The notes beneath the pieces were generated by a model. That model saw nothing but the letters and a program-made list of their open reading frames with translations. It searched no databases and was not told where the DNA came from. A stretch of DNA of 14,235 bases from Bacteroidales bacterium. Its GTDB lineage: Bacteria > Bacteroidota > Bacteroidia > Bacteroidales > P3. Below, piece by piece: positions 7,859-14,235 of this stretch. Each line of letters opens with the position of its first letter. Positions within the stretch are counted from its first letter, which is position 1. The position numbers and the translations under genes are program-made. The stretch is taken from NCBI GenBank assembly GCA_017647065.1, contig JAGCLI010000077.1, positions 1 to 14,235 on the forward strand, read 5' to 3'.

Positions 7859-10411
7859 ATGAGAAAATTAACATTTATTCTGTTTTTACAGTTGTTTATC
7901 TTTGGAGCAAACGATGTTTTTGCACAAGCTCAAGCACAAAAAGTGTCTGTAAATGGACAAGTTATTGACGCAAATTCCGAAGAGGCTTTACCTTTTGTTA
8001 ATGTAACGCTATTGAGTGTAAAAGATTCTACACTAATAGATGGTACGGTAACTGACGAAAAAGGTAATTTTACAATAAAAGGTGTAAAGGCTAACGGAAG
8101 TTTTATTATGCGTTTGAGTTTCATTGGTTACAAAGACGTTTATAAGGACATTAAGTTAAAAGGAAAGCCTTTGAATGTTGGCACTCTTGCTATGAGTACT
8201 AATGCAGAGGTTCTTTCGGGAGTGGAAATAGTGGCTGAGCGTCAGATGATGGAATATAAATTAGATAAGCGTGTAATCAATGTTGAAAAGAATTTGGTTT
8301 CTGCCGGTGGTGATGCTTCTGATGTTTTGGAAAACGTACCTTCTGTTTCTGTTGATGAGGAAGGGAGCGTTAGTTTAAGAGGAAATTCTAACGTAAAGGT
8401 GTTAATTGACGGTAAACCTTCGGAACTTTTGGGTAATGACTTAGCTACTGTTCTTTCTCAAATACCTGCTTCAACTATTGCAAACATTGAGGTTATCACA
8501 AACCCTTCTGCAAAATACGATCCTGAGGGAATGAGTGGTATTATCAATATTAAATTAAAGGAAAAGGGAAATAAGGGATTGAGTGGAAACATTAACCTTA
8601 CTGCTGGTAGTGCTGTGGAAGATTTTTTCCCAAGAACAAACGGTAGTGCAGGGATTAACTATTCTACAAAGAAATGGGGATTTTCTGCTTCTATGGATAG
8701 AAGATTCAATGAAAGAGGAAGAAGAAGCGATAATATGAAACTCTTATTAAACCCTACAAGAGATGGTTTAGAGGCTTGGATGAGAAGCCAACAAACTGGT
8801 AATTCAACAAATTTAAGTGGTGGTGGAAAAATAGGATTCGATTGGTACATAAACGATAAGACCTCTTTAACTCTTTCTTACAATGGAAGAGTTCACGGAC
8901 ACCCTACCGATGATGCCATAATTGCTAATGAAAATCTTTTAGATCAACGATATGGTATAGACTCTTCATTATATTCTGCTCGTAGTTTAGATCAAATTAC
9001 ATCTGGTAATAGCAATGGAAATTTCAATACATTTTCTTTAAACTTCACTAAACAATTTGATAATCCTGAACAAGAATTGATGATTGATGCTAATTGGAAT
9101 ATAGGGAAACATTATAGAGAAAGTTCGCAAATATTAGATTATTGGAACCCAACTATACCAAATTATGAAAAAAGAGACGTATCAGAGTCTGACAATAAAA
9201 GAGCTGTGGTAAACATTAACTACTCTCACCCTTTTTCTAAAACATTAAAAATGGAGGTTGGTTACAATCTTAACTATTCTAATCGCTATTCTATTTACGA
9301 TTACTACCTAAATGGCAGCGATGTAAGAAATGACGATATGAGTTATGAGTTTTATAACACTGAATACATAAATGCAATTTACGCAACAGTTGGATACTCT
9401 TACGGAAAATTAAGTGGTCAAATCGGATTAAGAGGAGAATTCACAAGTTTAAACGGAAGAAAAGAAATGTTAGGTAAAGAAAACGACTCAATCAACAAAC
9501 AATACACCTCTCCTTTCCCTACCGTTCACCTTTCTTATCAAATAACAGATATGCAATCGGCTCAACTTTCTTATTCAAGAAGAATCAACCGTCCTAATAT
9601 GTGGACAATGATGCCGAATGTGGATTTATCAAACCCAGAGCACATTCGTTTTGGTAATCCAAACATTGACCCTGAGTATACAGACGCTGTGGAGTTGGGA
9701 TATTCAATAATACTTCCTACAACAACGATTTTCACCTCTGCTTATTATCGTCAGACAAACAATAGAATATCTTGGTTCAATTTCCTTTGGACAGAAGAAA
9801 ATGCAATAAGATATGGCTTTGATTGGGTATTGGATATTGCTGGTGATGAAGTAGATAAAGGAAAACTTGCACAAACAAGTTTGAATATTGAAAAGAGTGT
9901 AAACTACGGATTGGAGCTTATCATCGACCAACAAATAACAAAATGGTGGAAAATAAACGTTAGTGCAAACCTTTTCGGAAACTACACTGACGCAACTATA
10001 ATCAACGACAAAGAAATAAAATCTTTCAATTGGGACGCTAAGTTAAATTCTACAATGAACCTACCTGGTGAGTGGACAATTCAAACCTCTGCAATGTATT
10101 TCGCTCCAAGCAAAACTATTCAAGGCGAAAGAGCTGCACGTTTCTTCTCAGACATTGCTATAAAGAAAAACATAAACAAAAAAATCACTCTTTCTTTGAG
10201 ATATGCCGACATATTCCGCACAGCAGGACACAACTCTACAACAATAACTGATGATTATATTTCATTCCGTCACGGAAGACCTTATCGTCAATCACTTACT
10301 TTAAACTTCTCTTATAGATTTGGCGATGGAAAACCAATGAAAAAAGCACCTAAAAAGCACTTAGACAACGGTGCAGGTGGAGAAGCAGGCGGAGGAGAAA
10401 GTGAAGAATAA
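7859..10411 (+). CDS. Outer-membrane beta-barrel protein, TonB-dependent-receptor type
   Basis: This 850-residue protein is an outer-membrane barrel of the Bacteroidota type. It likely transports or binds an unknown substrate with TonB energy, though no TonB box was identified with confidence. The order is: signal peptide (residues 1-22, ending NDVFA), a carboxypeptidase-regulatory-like beta-sandwich (about 28-110, with GQVIDANSEEALPFVNV and SFIGYKD), a plug domain (about 130-235, with DVLENVPSVSVDEEG, VLIDGKPSELL and NPSAKYDPEGMSGIINI), then a barrel ending near NFSYRFG. A basic then Gly/Glu-rich tail follows. The plug and barrel features fit the OMP_b-brl_3 (outer membrane protein beta-barrel) family. 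ATG 7859 is chosen over GTG 7808 because the signal peptide starts there. No SusD-like partner is present. The last 11 bases overlap the next gene. Confidence 0.93.
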   Translation: MRKLTFILFLQLFIFGANDVFAQAQAQKVSVNGQVIDANSEEALPFVNVTLLSVKDSTLIDGTVTDEKGNFTIKGVKANGSFIMRLSFIGYKDVYKDIKLKGKPLNVGTLAMSTNAEVLSGVEIVAERQMMEYKLDKRVINVEKNLVSAGGDASDVLENVPSVSVDEEGSVSLRGNSNVKVLIDGKPSELLGNDLATVLSQIPASTIANIEVITNPSAKYDPEGMSGIINIKLKEKGNKGLSGNINLTAGSAVEDFFPRTNGSAGINYSTKKWGFSASMDRRFNERGRRSDNMKLLLNPTRDGLEAWMRSQQTGNSTNLSGGGKIGFDWYINDKTSLTLSYNGRVHGHPTDDAIIANENLLDQRYGIDSSLYSARSLDQITSGNSNGNFNTFSLNFTKQFDNPEQELMIDANWNIGKHYRESSQILDYWNPTIPNYEKRDVSESDNKRAVVNINYSHPFSKTLKMEVGYNLNYSNRYSIYDYYLNGSDVRNDDMSYEFYNTEYINAIYATVGYSYGKLSGQIGLRGEFTSLNGRKEMLGKENDSINKQYTSPFPTVHLSYQITDMQSAQLSYSRRINRPNMWTMMPNVDLSNPEHIRFGNPNIDPEYTDAVELGYSIILPTTTIFTSAYYRQTNNRISWFNFLWTEENAIRYGFDWVLDIAGDEVDKGKLAQTSLNIEKSVNYGLELIIDQQITKWWKINVSANLFGNYTDATIINDKEIKSFNWDAKLNSTMNLPGEWTIQTSAMYFAPSKTIQGERAARFFSDIAIKKNINKKITLSLRYADIFRTAGHNSTTITDDYISFRHGRPYRQSLTLNFSYRFGDGKPMKKAPKKHLDNGAGGEAGGGESEE
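10391..10400 (+). promoter_or_regulatory. Shine-Dalgarno-like ribosome binding site inside the barrel gene
   Basis: GGAGGAGAAA lies immediately before GTG 10401, with GGAGG five bases from the start codon. The same bases encode the Gly-Gly-Glu end of the barrel protein. Most other starts in the window have no such site, so it helps fix the downstream start. Confidence 0.45.
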
Positions 10412-10841
10412 CAGAATAGAATTAAATTTTCCAGAATTTCCTCTCTCTATAAGACAAAACTCTTCGGGAGAGGAAATTTTTGATATAATCAGAAAGCAAT
10501 ACGTTGCTCTCACGCCAGAGGAATGGGTAAGGCAACACTGCGTTCACCTTCTTGCAAACACCTATCCAAAAGAACTCATTGCAGTTGAAGGAAGCCTAAA
10601 AGTAAATGGAATGAATAAACGATTCGATATATTAGTTTACGACAAAGAATTAAAACCATTCCTTTTAGTTGAGTGTAAACGCACAGAGGTTGAAATAACC
10701 CAAAAGACAATCGACCAAGCCCTCGCATATAATCACACACTCAACGCACCAAACGTATTTTTAACAAACGGCTTATCTCACTTTATTTTAGCAAAACAAG
10801 GAAATAATTATTCCTTTCAAAGCAATCTTCCGCTAATGTAA
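10401..10841 (+). CDS. HsdR N-terminal-like PD-(D/E)XK nuclease-fold protein
   Basis: This 146-residue protein matches the stand-alone form of the type I restriction enzyme R-protein N-terminal domain that is widespread in Bacteroidota. The family signature is visible: LTPEEWVRQH, then IAVEGSLKVNG, then KRFDILVYD with D76, and LLVECKR with E91 and K93 forming the D...ExK metal site. A Gln-Ala helix with IDQALAYN follows. The fold suggests DNA cleavage or binding, but no helicase, HsdM or HsdS gene is nearby, so a restriction role is not supported. The cellular role of these single-domain proteins is not known to me. GTG 10401 is preferred over GTG 10371 because family members start close to the LNFPEF motif and a GGAGG site precedes it. 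It overlaps the barrel gene by 11 bases and is probably translated from the same transcript. Confidence 0.87.
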   Translation: MKNNRIELNFPEFPLSIRQNSSGEEIFDIIRKQYVALTPEEWVRQHCVHLLANTYPKELIAVEGSLKVNGMNKRFDILVYDKELKPFLLVECKRTEVEITQKTIDQALAYNHTLNAPNVFLTNGLSHFILAKQGNNYSFQSNLPLM

Positions 10842-10851
10842 AGAAAAAATA

Positions 10852-10883
10852 TTTGGTGCGGGTTATTTTTTTATTTACTTTTG
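10852..10883 (+). promoter_or_regulatory. Bacteroidota promoter for the thioredoxin-like gene
   Basis: TTTG (10852-10855), a 20-base spacer and TACTTTTG (10876-10883) match the TTTG/TAnnTTTG promoter at normal spacing. It is the best promoter in the window. It places the transcript start near 10890, which excludes the TTG at 10881 as the translation start of the next gene. Confidence 0.7.
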
Positions 10884-10916
10884 CGCGATTTATTAACAAT
10901 AAAAAACATAAACACC

Positions 10917-12152
10917 TTGAAAAAAAAGTATATTTTAATCACTCTCGCATTTATATTTTTACTAAGTGGAGTTTGTTTTTCGCAATCAAATATAGGAAAA
11001 CGTTTTCATAAAAATTATGCTTATAAATCTTTCAACAAGCCTTATGTTTCTTATACTCTTGAACGCATTCATTATAGTAAAAAAGACACAAATACTTTTC
11101 ATACCAATGTTTATATAAACCGAAATAATAAAGAGCCTATTCTATATACCGTTTCTAATAGCGAGTATGCCATGAGATTAACTTTTAACGATTTTACTTG
11201 GATAAACTCCACAACAGAAGAGATTATGTACTACTTGGCTCCAAAGAAAAACGAGCCAAGTATGTATAAAGCAATGCTATCGACTCTATATTCTCATTTA
11301 CATAAAGACTTGTGTGCGTTTGCTTTTATTGATGATGACAGAGATATAAGAATTAAACGAATTATACAAGATACAATTATAGAAGGCAAAAGATATGATA
11401 TTCTCTTTGGAAAAACATGTACATTCATAAGCACAAATCATAAAGGTGAATCTACTAAATATTATAATGAAATAGAAATTCTATTTAATAAAGAAATTGA
11501 TTTTATTGAGAATGTCAAATGGCAAGAAATGAAATTAGATGGAACGCCAATGTATGACAAAGATGAATATGCTATTTGTCGTTATACTAATCTTTCTTTT
11601 GAAAACAAAGATACTGAATTTGTAAATATATTTAATGAAAACAATCCTGTATATACTATGTTTGAGCATTGCAATGACACAAATCCTTCAAAAGCCTATG
11701 TTGTAAAAGGAAAAGAATTCACTGTTCTAACAAATGAAATTTTGGAATGGAATTTAGTAAATAGCGATAAAGACACTACAAACCTAAAAAATGAGAATTC
11801 ATGGATTTTACTTGTAACTTGGTATGAGGGTTGTTCTGCTTGTAAAACGTGGATTGCTAACTATACAAAAGAAAAAAAAGAAAAAGGATTTTCAGAATTA
11901 GAAAAAAATGGAATAAAGGTTATTTGCATAAATCCATTTGCAAAAGATTTTAGCAGAATGCGTAAAACCGAAGAATTGCTTAATGCAAAAGGTTTGTTGT
12001 ATTCAGCAAATGGATTGCATAAAGTAATTGATCTGTATAGATTTCCTTCTTATTACCTTATTTCTCCAAACAAAGAGATTGTTTTTTCTACAAGTAGTAT
12101 TATCAAAGATAATCAAATATTTGTAGAAGAAATGCAAAAGCACTTACATTAA
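10917..12152 (+). CDS. Secreted thioredoxin-fold protein with CSAC motif
   Basis: This 411-residue exported protein should act as a thiol-disulfide oxidoreductase or related redox factor in the periplasm. A signal peptide follows the chosen TTG start (KKKYILIT, a hydrophobic core, cleavage near CFS-Q at 22-23). The TTG at 10917 is preferred because the promoter lies just upstream and no in-frame ATG precedes the signal peptide. Residues about 24-270 form an unrecognised N-terminal domain rich in Tyr and Lys. The C-terminal part (about 290-411) is TlpA/thioredoxin-like: WILLVTWYEGCSAC carries the redox pair C306/C309, and RFPSYYLI supplies the expected cis-proline. Proteins of this shape are common in Bacteroidota with unknown substrates. 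It stands alone with its own promoter and terminator. Confidence 0.82.
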   Translation: MKKKYILITLAFIFLLSGVCFSQSNIGKRFHKNYAYKSFNKPYVSYTLERIHYSKKDTNTFHTNVYINRNNKEPILYTVSNSEYAMRLTFNDFTWINSTTEEIMYYLAPKKNEPSMYKAMLSTLYSHLHKDLCAFAFIDDDRDIRIKRIIQDTIIEGKRYDILFGKTCTFISTNHKGESTKYYNEIEILFNKEIDFIENVKWQEMKLDGTPMYDKDEYAICRYTNLSFENKDTEFVNIFNENNPVYTMFEHCNDTNPSKAYVVKGKEFTVLTNEILEWNLVNSDKDTTNLKNENSWILLVTWYEGCSACKTWIANYTKEKKEKGFSELEKNGIKVICINPFAKDFSRMRKTEELLNAKGLLYSANGLHKVIDLYRFPSYYLISPNKEIVFSTSSIIKDNQIFVEEMQKHLH

Positions 12153-12169
12153 AACACGAAGCACATAAA

Positions 12170-12203
12170 AAATCAAAGAAATCTCAATTTTTTTCTTTGA
12201 TTT
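12170..12203 (+). terminator. Terminator after the thioredoxin-like gene
   Basis: A 12-bp inverted repeat (AAATCAAAGAAA, 12170-12181, against 12192-12203) with a 10-base loop starts 17 bases past the stop and runs into a T-rich tract. It is AT-rich and so a weak hairpin, but well placed. Confidence 0.6.
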
Positions 12204-12230
12204 ATTTATTTTTTTCTTTGAAAAAATTTC

Positions 12231-12272
12231 AAAAATCAAAGACTTATTTTCTGCTCTTAGTCTTTGATTTTT
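12231..12272 (-). terminator. Terminator overlapping the end of the small lipoprotein gene
   Basis: A perfect 14-bp inverted repeat (AAAAATCAAAGACT, 12231-12244, against 12259-12272) encloses a 14-base loop that contains most of the stop codon of the minus-strand lipoprotein gene. On the minus strand it ends in a T run. It may also act as a backup for the plus-strand gene. Confidence 0.7.
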
Positions 12273-12450
12273 TATCTTTGGCTGAGATTACTTTGTATTT
12301 TCCTATTTTGTGGCTTTTCTTTAAACTTTGCTTAGGCACTCCAACCATTACCGCATCGCTACTTGATGAACATGATTGAAAAAGCATGGGAACGCTTAAA
12401 AATAAACTCGCTATAAGAAAAAGGATTGTTGTCTTTTTTATTTTTTTCAT
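12244..12450 (-). CDS. Small lipoprotein of unknown function (68 residues)
   Basis: This gene encodes a 68-residue predicted lipoprotein: a basic start (KKIKKTT), a hydrophobic stretch, and a lipobox-like LFQSC with the acylated cysteine at 27, followed by SSSSD. The mature part is only about 40 residues, very basic (KKSHKIGKYK and a KDKKSKTKSRK tail), with no recognised domain. Its ATG lies four bases after the LysE-family gene's stop, so the two are almost certainly co-transcribed. The last codons lie within a terminator hairpin, which may explain part of the lysine-rich tail. Its real length and the hydrophobic, lipobox and basic segments argue that it is a true gene. Function is unknown. 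Confidence 0.7.
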   Translation of the reverse strand: MKKIKKTTILFLIASLFLSVPMLFQSCSSSSDAVMVGVPKQSLKKSHKIGKYKVISAKDKKSKTKSRK

Positions 12451-12454
12451 AATA

Positions 12455-13102
12455 TTATTTAGATATATCTAATAAATTAACATCGGGAAAGAATGGTGAG
12501 CAGGCTAAATAAATACCAAATAGAATTAAAATAACACCTACTACTTTGTTTATGACGGTTACTACCTTAATTGTAAGAAAATTTTTCAATTCGTTAGCGA
12601 TTGCACATTTCACTATGTCCATTAGCAAAACTGTTATTAGGATAAATGCTAAGAAAAGTATTTGTTCGTTTGTGCTATAACTACTTGCAACGCTTATGGG
12701 CAAAAGCCAATAAATCCAAACGCCAGGATTTGCTACATTAAAGACGAATCCTTTTGCGAAAAACTTGAAATGGAATTTTGTTTTAATTTTTTCTATATCT
12801 CTTGTGGGTTGTACTACTTGTTTTTTAGTAAAATTGTAGATTCCAAACAAAATTATGATTGCTCCTCCTATCAATCCTATAATTAATTGTGCTTTTTCTG
12901 AGGCAAAGAGTGAAGATAGTCCAAACCAAGAAATAAATACCATAATTATGTCTGAGCATGAGATGCCGAATGCGAGGTTTGCTCCTGCTTTAAAGCCGTG
13001 AGTAATACTTGTTTGCAAGAGTGAGAAGAATGCCGGCCCTACCATAAAACTTAGTGTAAAGCCAAACAAAATTCCTTGTGTTATTACGTGAAAAAACCCC
13101 AT
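12455..13102 (-). CDS. LysE/RhtB-family exporter
   Basis: This 215-residue integral membrane protein belongs to the LysE/RhtB family, whose members export amino acids or related small molecules across the inner membrane using the proton gradient. It has the family length and about six hydrophobic helices, and the N-terminal helix carries the typical VGPAFFSLL followed by a GFKAG loop. Gly-rich helices and a basic mid-loop (TKKQVVQPTRDIEKIKTK) follow, as is usual. The substrate cannot be told from sequence. ATG 13102 is chosen over TTG 13126 because that TTG lies inside the promoter -7 box. It is the first gene of a two-gene operon with the small lipoprotein and is divergent from ribBA. Confidence 0.9.
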   Translation of the reverse strand: MGFFHVITQGILFGFTLSFMVGPAFFSLLQTSITHGFKAGANLAFGISCSDIIMVFISWFGLSSLFASEKAQLIIGLIGGAIIILFGIYNFTKKQVVQPTRDIEKIKTKFHFKFFAKGFVFNVANPGVWIYWLLPISVASSYSTNEQILFLAFILITVLLMDIVKCAIANELKNFLTIKVVTVINKVVGVILILFGIYLACSPFFPDVNLLDISK

Positions 13103-13123
13103 TATTTTTCTATTTTTTCGGTG

Positions 13124-13131
13124 CAAAGATA
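13124..13131 (-). promoter_or_regulatory. Promoter -7 box for the exporter operon
   Basis: The minus strand reads TATCTTTG, an exact TAnnTTTG match, 21 bases before ATG 13102. No clear -33 element is visible at the standard distance. Confidence 0.55.
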
Positions 13132-13159
13132 CAAAAACTTAGAAGAAGAATACACTTTA

Positions 13160-13191
13160 TTGTAGATTTTAAAGAAAATTACGTATATTTG
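13160..13191 (+). promoter_or_regulatory. Promoter for ribBA
   Basis: TTG (13160-13162), a 21-base spacer and TATATTTG (13184-13191) fit the Bacteroidota promoter, 31 bases before the ribBA ATG. The 120-base gap to the divergent exporter gene is too short and shows no conserved core for an FMN riboswitch. Confidence 0.6.
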
Positions 13192-13222
13192 CAAATTAAA
13201 ATAAAGATAATACAAAAACTAA

Positions 13223-14235
13223 ATGAACATACAACTAAATACAATAGAGGAAGCAATAGCAGATTTCAAAGAAGGTAAGTTTGTTATTGTAGTTGACGAT
13301 GAAGATAGAGAGAATGAAGGAGATTTCATCATAGCTGCAGAAAAAATAACACCAGAAAAGGTTAATTTTATGCTAAAAGAAGGACGTGGTGTTTTGTGTG
13401 CTCCAATTACTATGCAACGTTGCAAAGAATTAGAGTTAGATAGACAAGTTAGCAATAACACATCTATCCTTGGAACACCATTTACTGTTACAGTTGATAA
13501 GTTAGAAGGCTGTTCAACAGGGGTTTCTACTCACGATAGAGCAGAAACAATCAAGGCATTAGCCGATCCTAACTCTACGGCTGCAACATTTGGACGTCCG
13601 GGACACATTAACCCGCTTTATGCACAAGATAACGGAGTTTTAAAAAGAGCAGGACACACAGAAGCCTCAATAGACCTTGCTCGTTTAGCAGGATTGCAAC
13701 CTGCCGCTGCACTTATAGAAATTATGAATGAAGACGGCACAATGGCAAGAATGCCTGAATTGCTCCAAAAGTCAAAAGAATTTGGCATAAAAATAGTAAC
13801 GATAAAGGATTTAATAGCATATAGAGTTCAACACGAGAGTCTAATCAATAGAGAGCAAGAAGTATCACTTCCTACTCAATGGGGCGATTTTAAACTAATC
13901 GCATACACCGAAAAAGACAAGGAAACAACTCACATGGTATTGAAAAAAGGTGAATGGACAAAAGATGAACCTGTTTTATGTAGAGTTCACTCTTCTTGTG
14001 CAACAGGTGATATATTTGGTTCTTGCAAATGTGATTGTGGAGCACAACTTCACTCTGCTATGGAAATGATTGAAAAAGAAGGAAAAGGCATGGTAGTTTA
14101 TATGAGTCAAGAAGGAAGAGGCATTGGACTTGTAAACAAACTTAAAGCCTATCACTTACAAGAACAAGGAATGGATACGGTTGATGCAAACCTTGCCTTA
14201 GGATTTAGAGCCGATGAAAGAGATTACGGAATTGG
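13223..14235 (+). CDS. ribBA: RibBA: DHBP synthase / GTP cyclohydrolase II (3' end missing)
   Basis: This bifunctional enzyme supplies both precursors of riboflavin in the cytoplasm. The RibB half makes 3,4-dihydroxy-2-butanone 4-phosphate from ribulose 5-phosphate, and the RibA half opens GTP to the pyrimidine precursor. RibB spans about residues 1-200 with [10 protein letters not shown] (25-34), GRPGHI and RAGHTEAS. RibA follows from about 205: [10 protein letters not shown], the zinc cysteines C259, C270 and C272 in the expected C-x10-C-x-C spacing, and QEGRGIGL. The window ends after DERDYGIG, so roughly the last 60-70 residues are absent. That is a window cut, not a truncation. ATG 13223 lies 31 bases after a good promoter box and gives the normal N-terminus. 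No other riboflavin genes are in the window. Confidence 0.97.
   Translation, partial: MNIQLNTIEEAIADFKEGKFVIVVDDEDRENEGDFIIAAEKITPEKVNFMLKEGRGVLCAPITMQRCKELELDRQVSNNTSILGTPFTVTVDKLEGCSTGVSTHDRAETIKALADPNSTAATFGRPGHINPLYAQDNGVLKRAGHTEASIDLARLAGLQPAAALIEIMNEDGTMARMPELLQKSKEFGIKIVTIKDLIAYRVQHESLINREQEVSLPTQWGDFKLIAYTEKDKETTHMVLKKGEWTKDEPVLCRVHSSCATGDIFGSCKCDCGAQLHSAMEMIEKEGKGMVVYMSQEGRGIGLVNKLKAYHLQEQGMDTVDANLALGFRADERDYGI

Noticed and set aside
10401..10841. Type I restriction-modification locus
   Set aside because: Only an HsdR N-terminal-like domain is present. There is no helicase, methylase or specificity gene in the window.
10881..10916. TTG start at 10881 for the thioredoxin-like protein
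   Set aside because: It overlaps the TACTTTTG promoter box, and a signal peptide with a basic N-terminus begins at TTG 10917.
12197..12379. Plus-strand 60-residue frame in the hairpin region
   Set aside because: It is a Phe/Leu-rich translation of T-runs and the antisense of the lipoprotein gene, with no start context or domain.
13103..13126. TTG start at 13126 for the LysE-family protein
   Set aside because: It lies within the TATCTTTG promoter box, so it would precede the transcript. ATG 13102 gives the family's normal N-terminus.
13103..13222. FMN riboswitch before ribBA
   Set aside because: The gap is only 120 bases, is used by two divergent promoters, leaves a leader of about 25 bases and shows no conserved riboswitch core.

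Overview
The window looks like chromosomal DNA from an AT-rich member of the Bacteroidota, probably a Bacteroidales- or Flavobacteriia-like organism. Four things support this: several intergenic gaps carry the Bacteroidota -7 promoter motif TAnnTTTG; most starts lack a Shine-Dalgarno sequence; the proteins include a carboxypeptidase-regulatory-domain/TonB-plug outer-membrane barrel and a stand-alone HsdR-N-type protein; and the RibBA zinc-site sequence has a Bacteroides-like form. No tRNA, rRNA, CRISPR array, insertion sequence or intact mobile element was seen.

Region 1 (1-5863) is a same-strand, apparently single-transcript cluster of Hanks-type Ser/Thr kinase signalling genes. In order it holds a kinase-FHA protein with a C-terminal membrane anchor (5' end outside the window), an FHA protein with two membrane segments that starts inside the previous stop codon (ATGA), a small secreted protein, and a 1264-residue receptor-like kinase. 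That kinase has a cytoplasmic catalytic domain, one membrane helix and about 22 tandem YD-like repeats of about 32 residues that should lie in the periplasm. A strong 18-bp hairpin closes the cluster. It reads like a membrane phospho-signalling module: an extracytoplasmic repeat sensor, two kinases, and two membrane-tethered FHA modules that could bind phosphothreonine. This is the most likely undescribed system here.

Region 2 (5864-6149) is non-coding today but holds a decayed minus-strand gene start. It encodes 36 codons matching the N-terminus of AbiH-type abortive-infection proteins, still preceded by a good promoter box and then cut off by a stop codon.

Region 3 (6150-10841) holds a minus-strand secreted protein of unknown function. 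Divergent from it is an outer-membrane beta-barrel protein whose 3' end overlaps a small PD-(D/E)XK/HsdR-N-like gene. Region 4 (10842-13102) holds a secreted thioredoxin-fold protein with its own clear promoter. Converging on it is a two-gene minus-strand operon: a LysE-family exporter followed by a 68-residue lipoprotein. The convergent 3' ends are separated by a cluster of hairpins built on the same TCTTTGATTT word.

Region 5 (13103-14235) starts with a divergent promoter region and then ribBA, the bifunctional riboflavin biosynthesis gene, which runs off the right edge. Apart from the kinase cluster and the AbiH remnant, the content is ordinary housekeeping and envelope genes.
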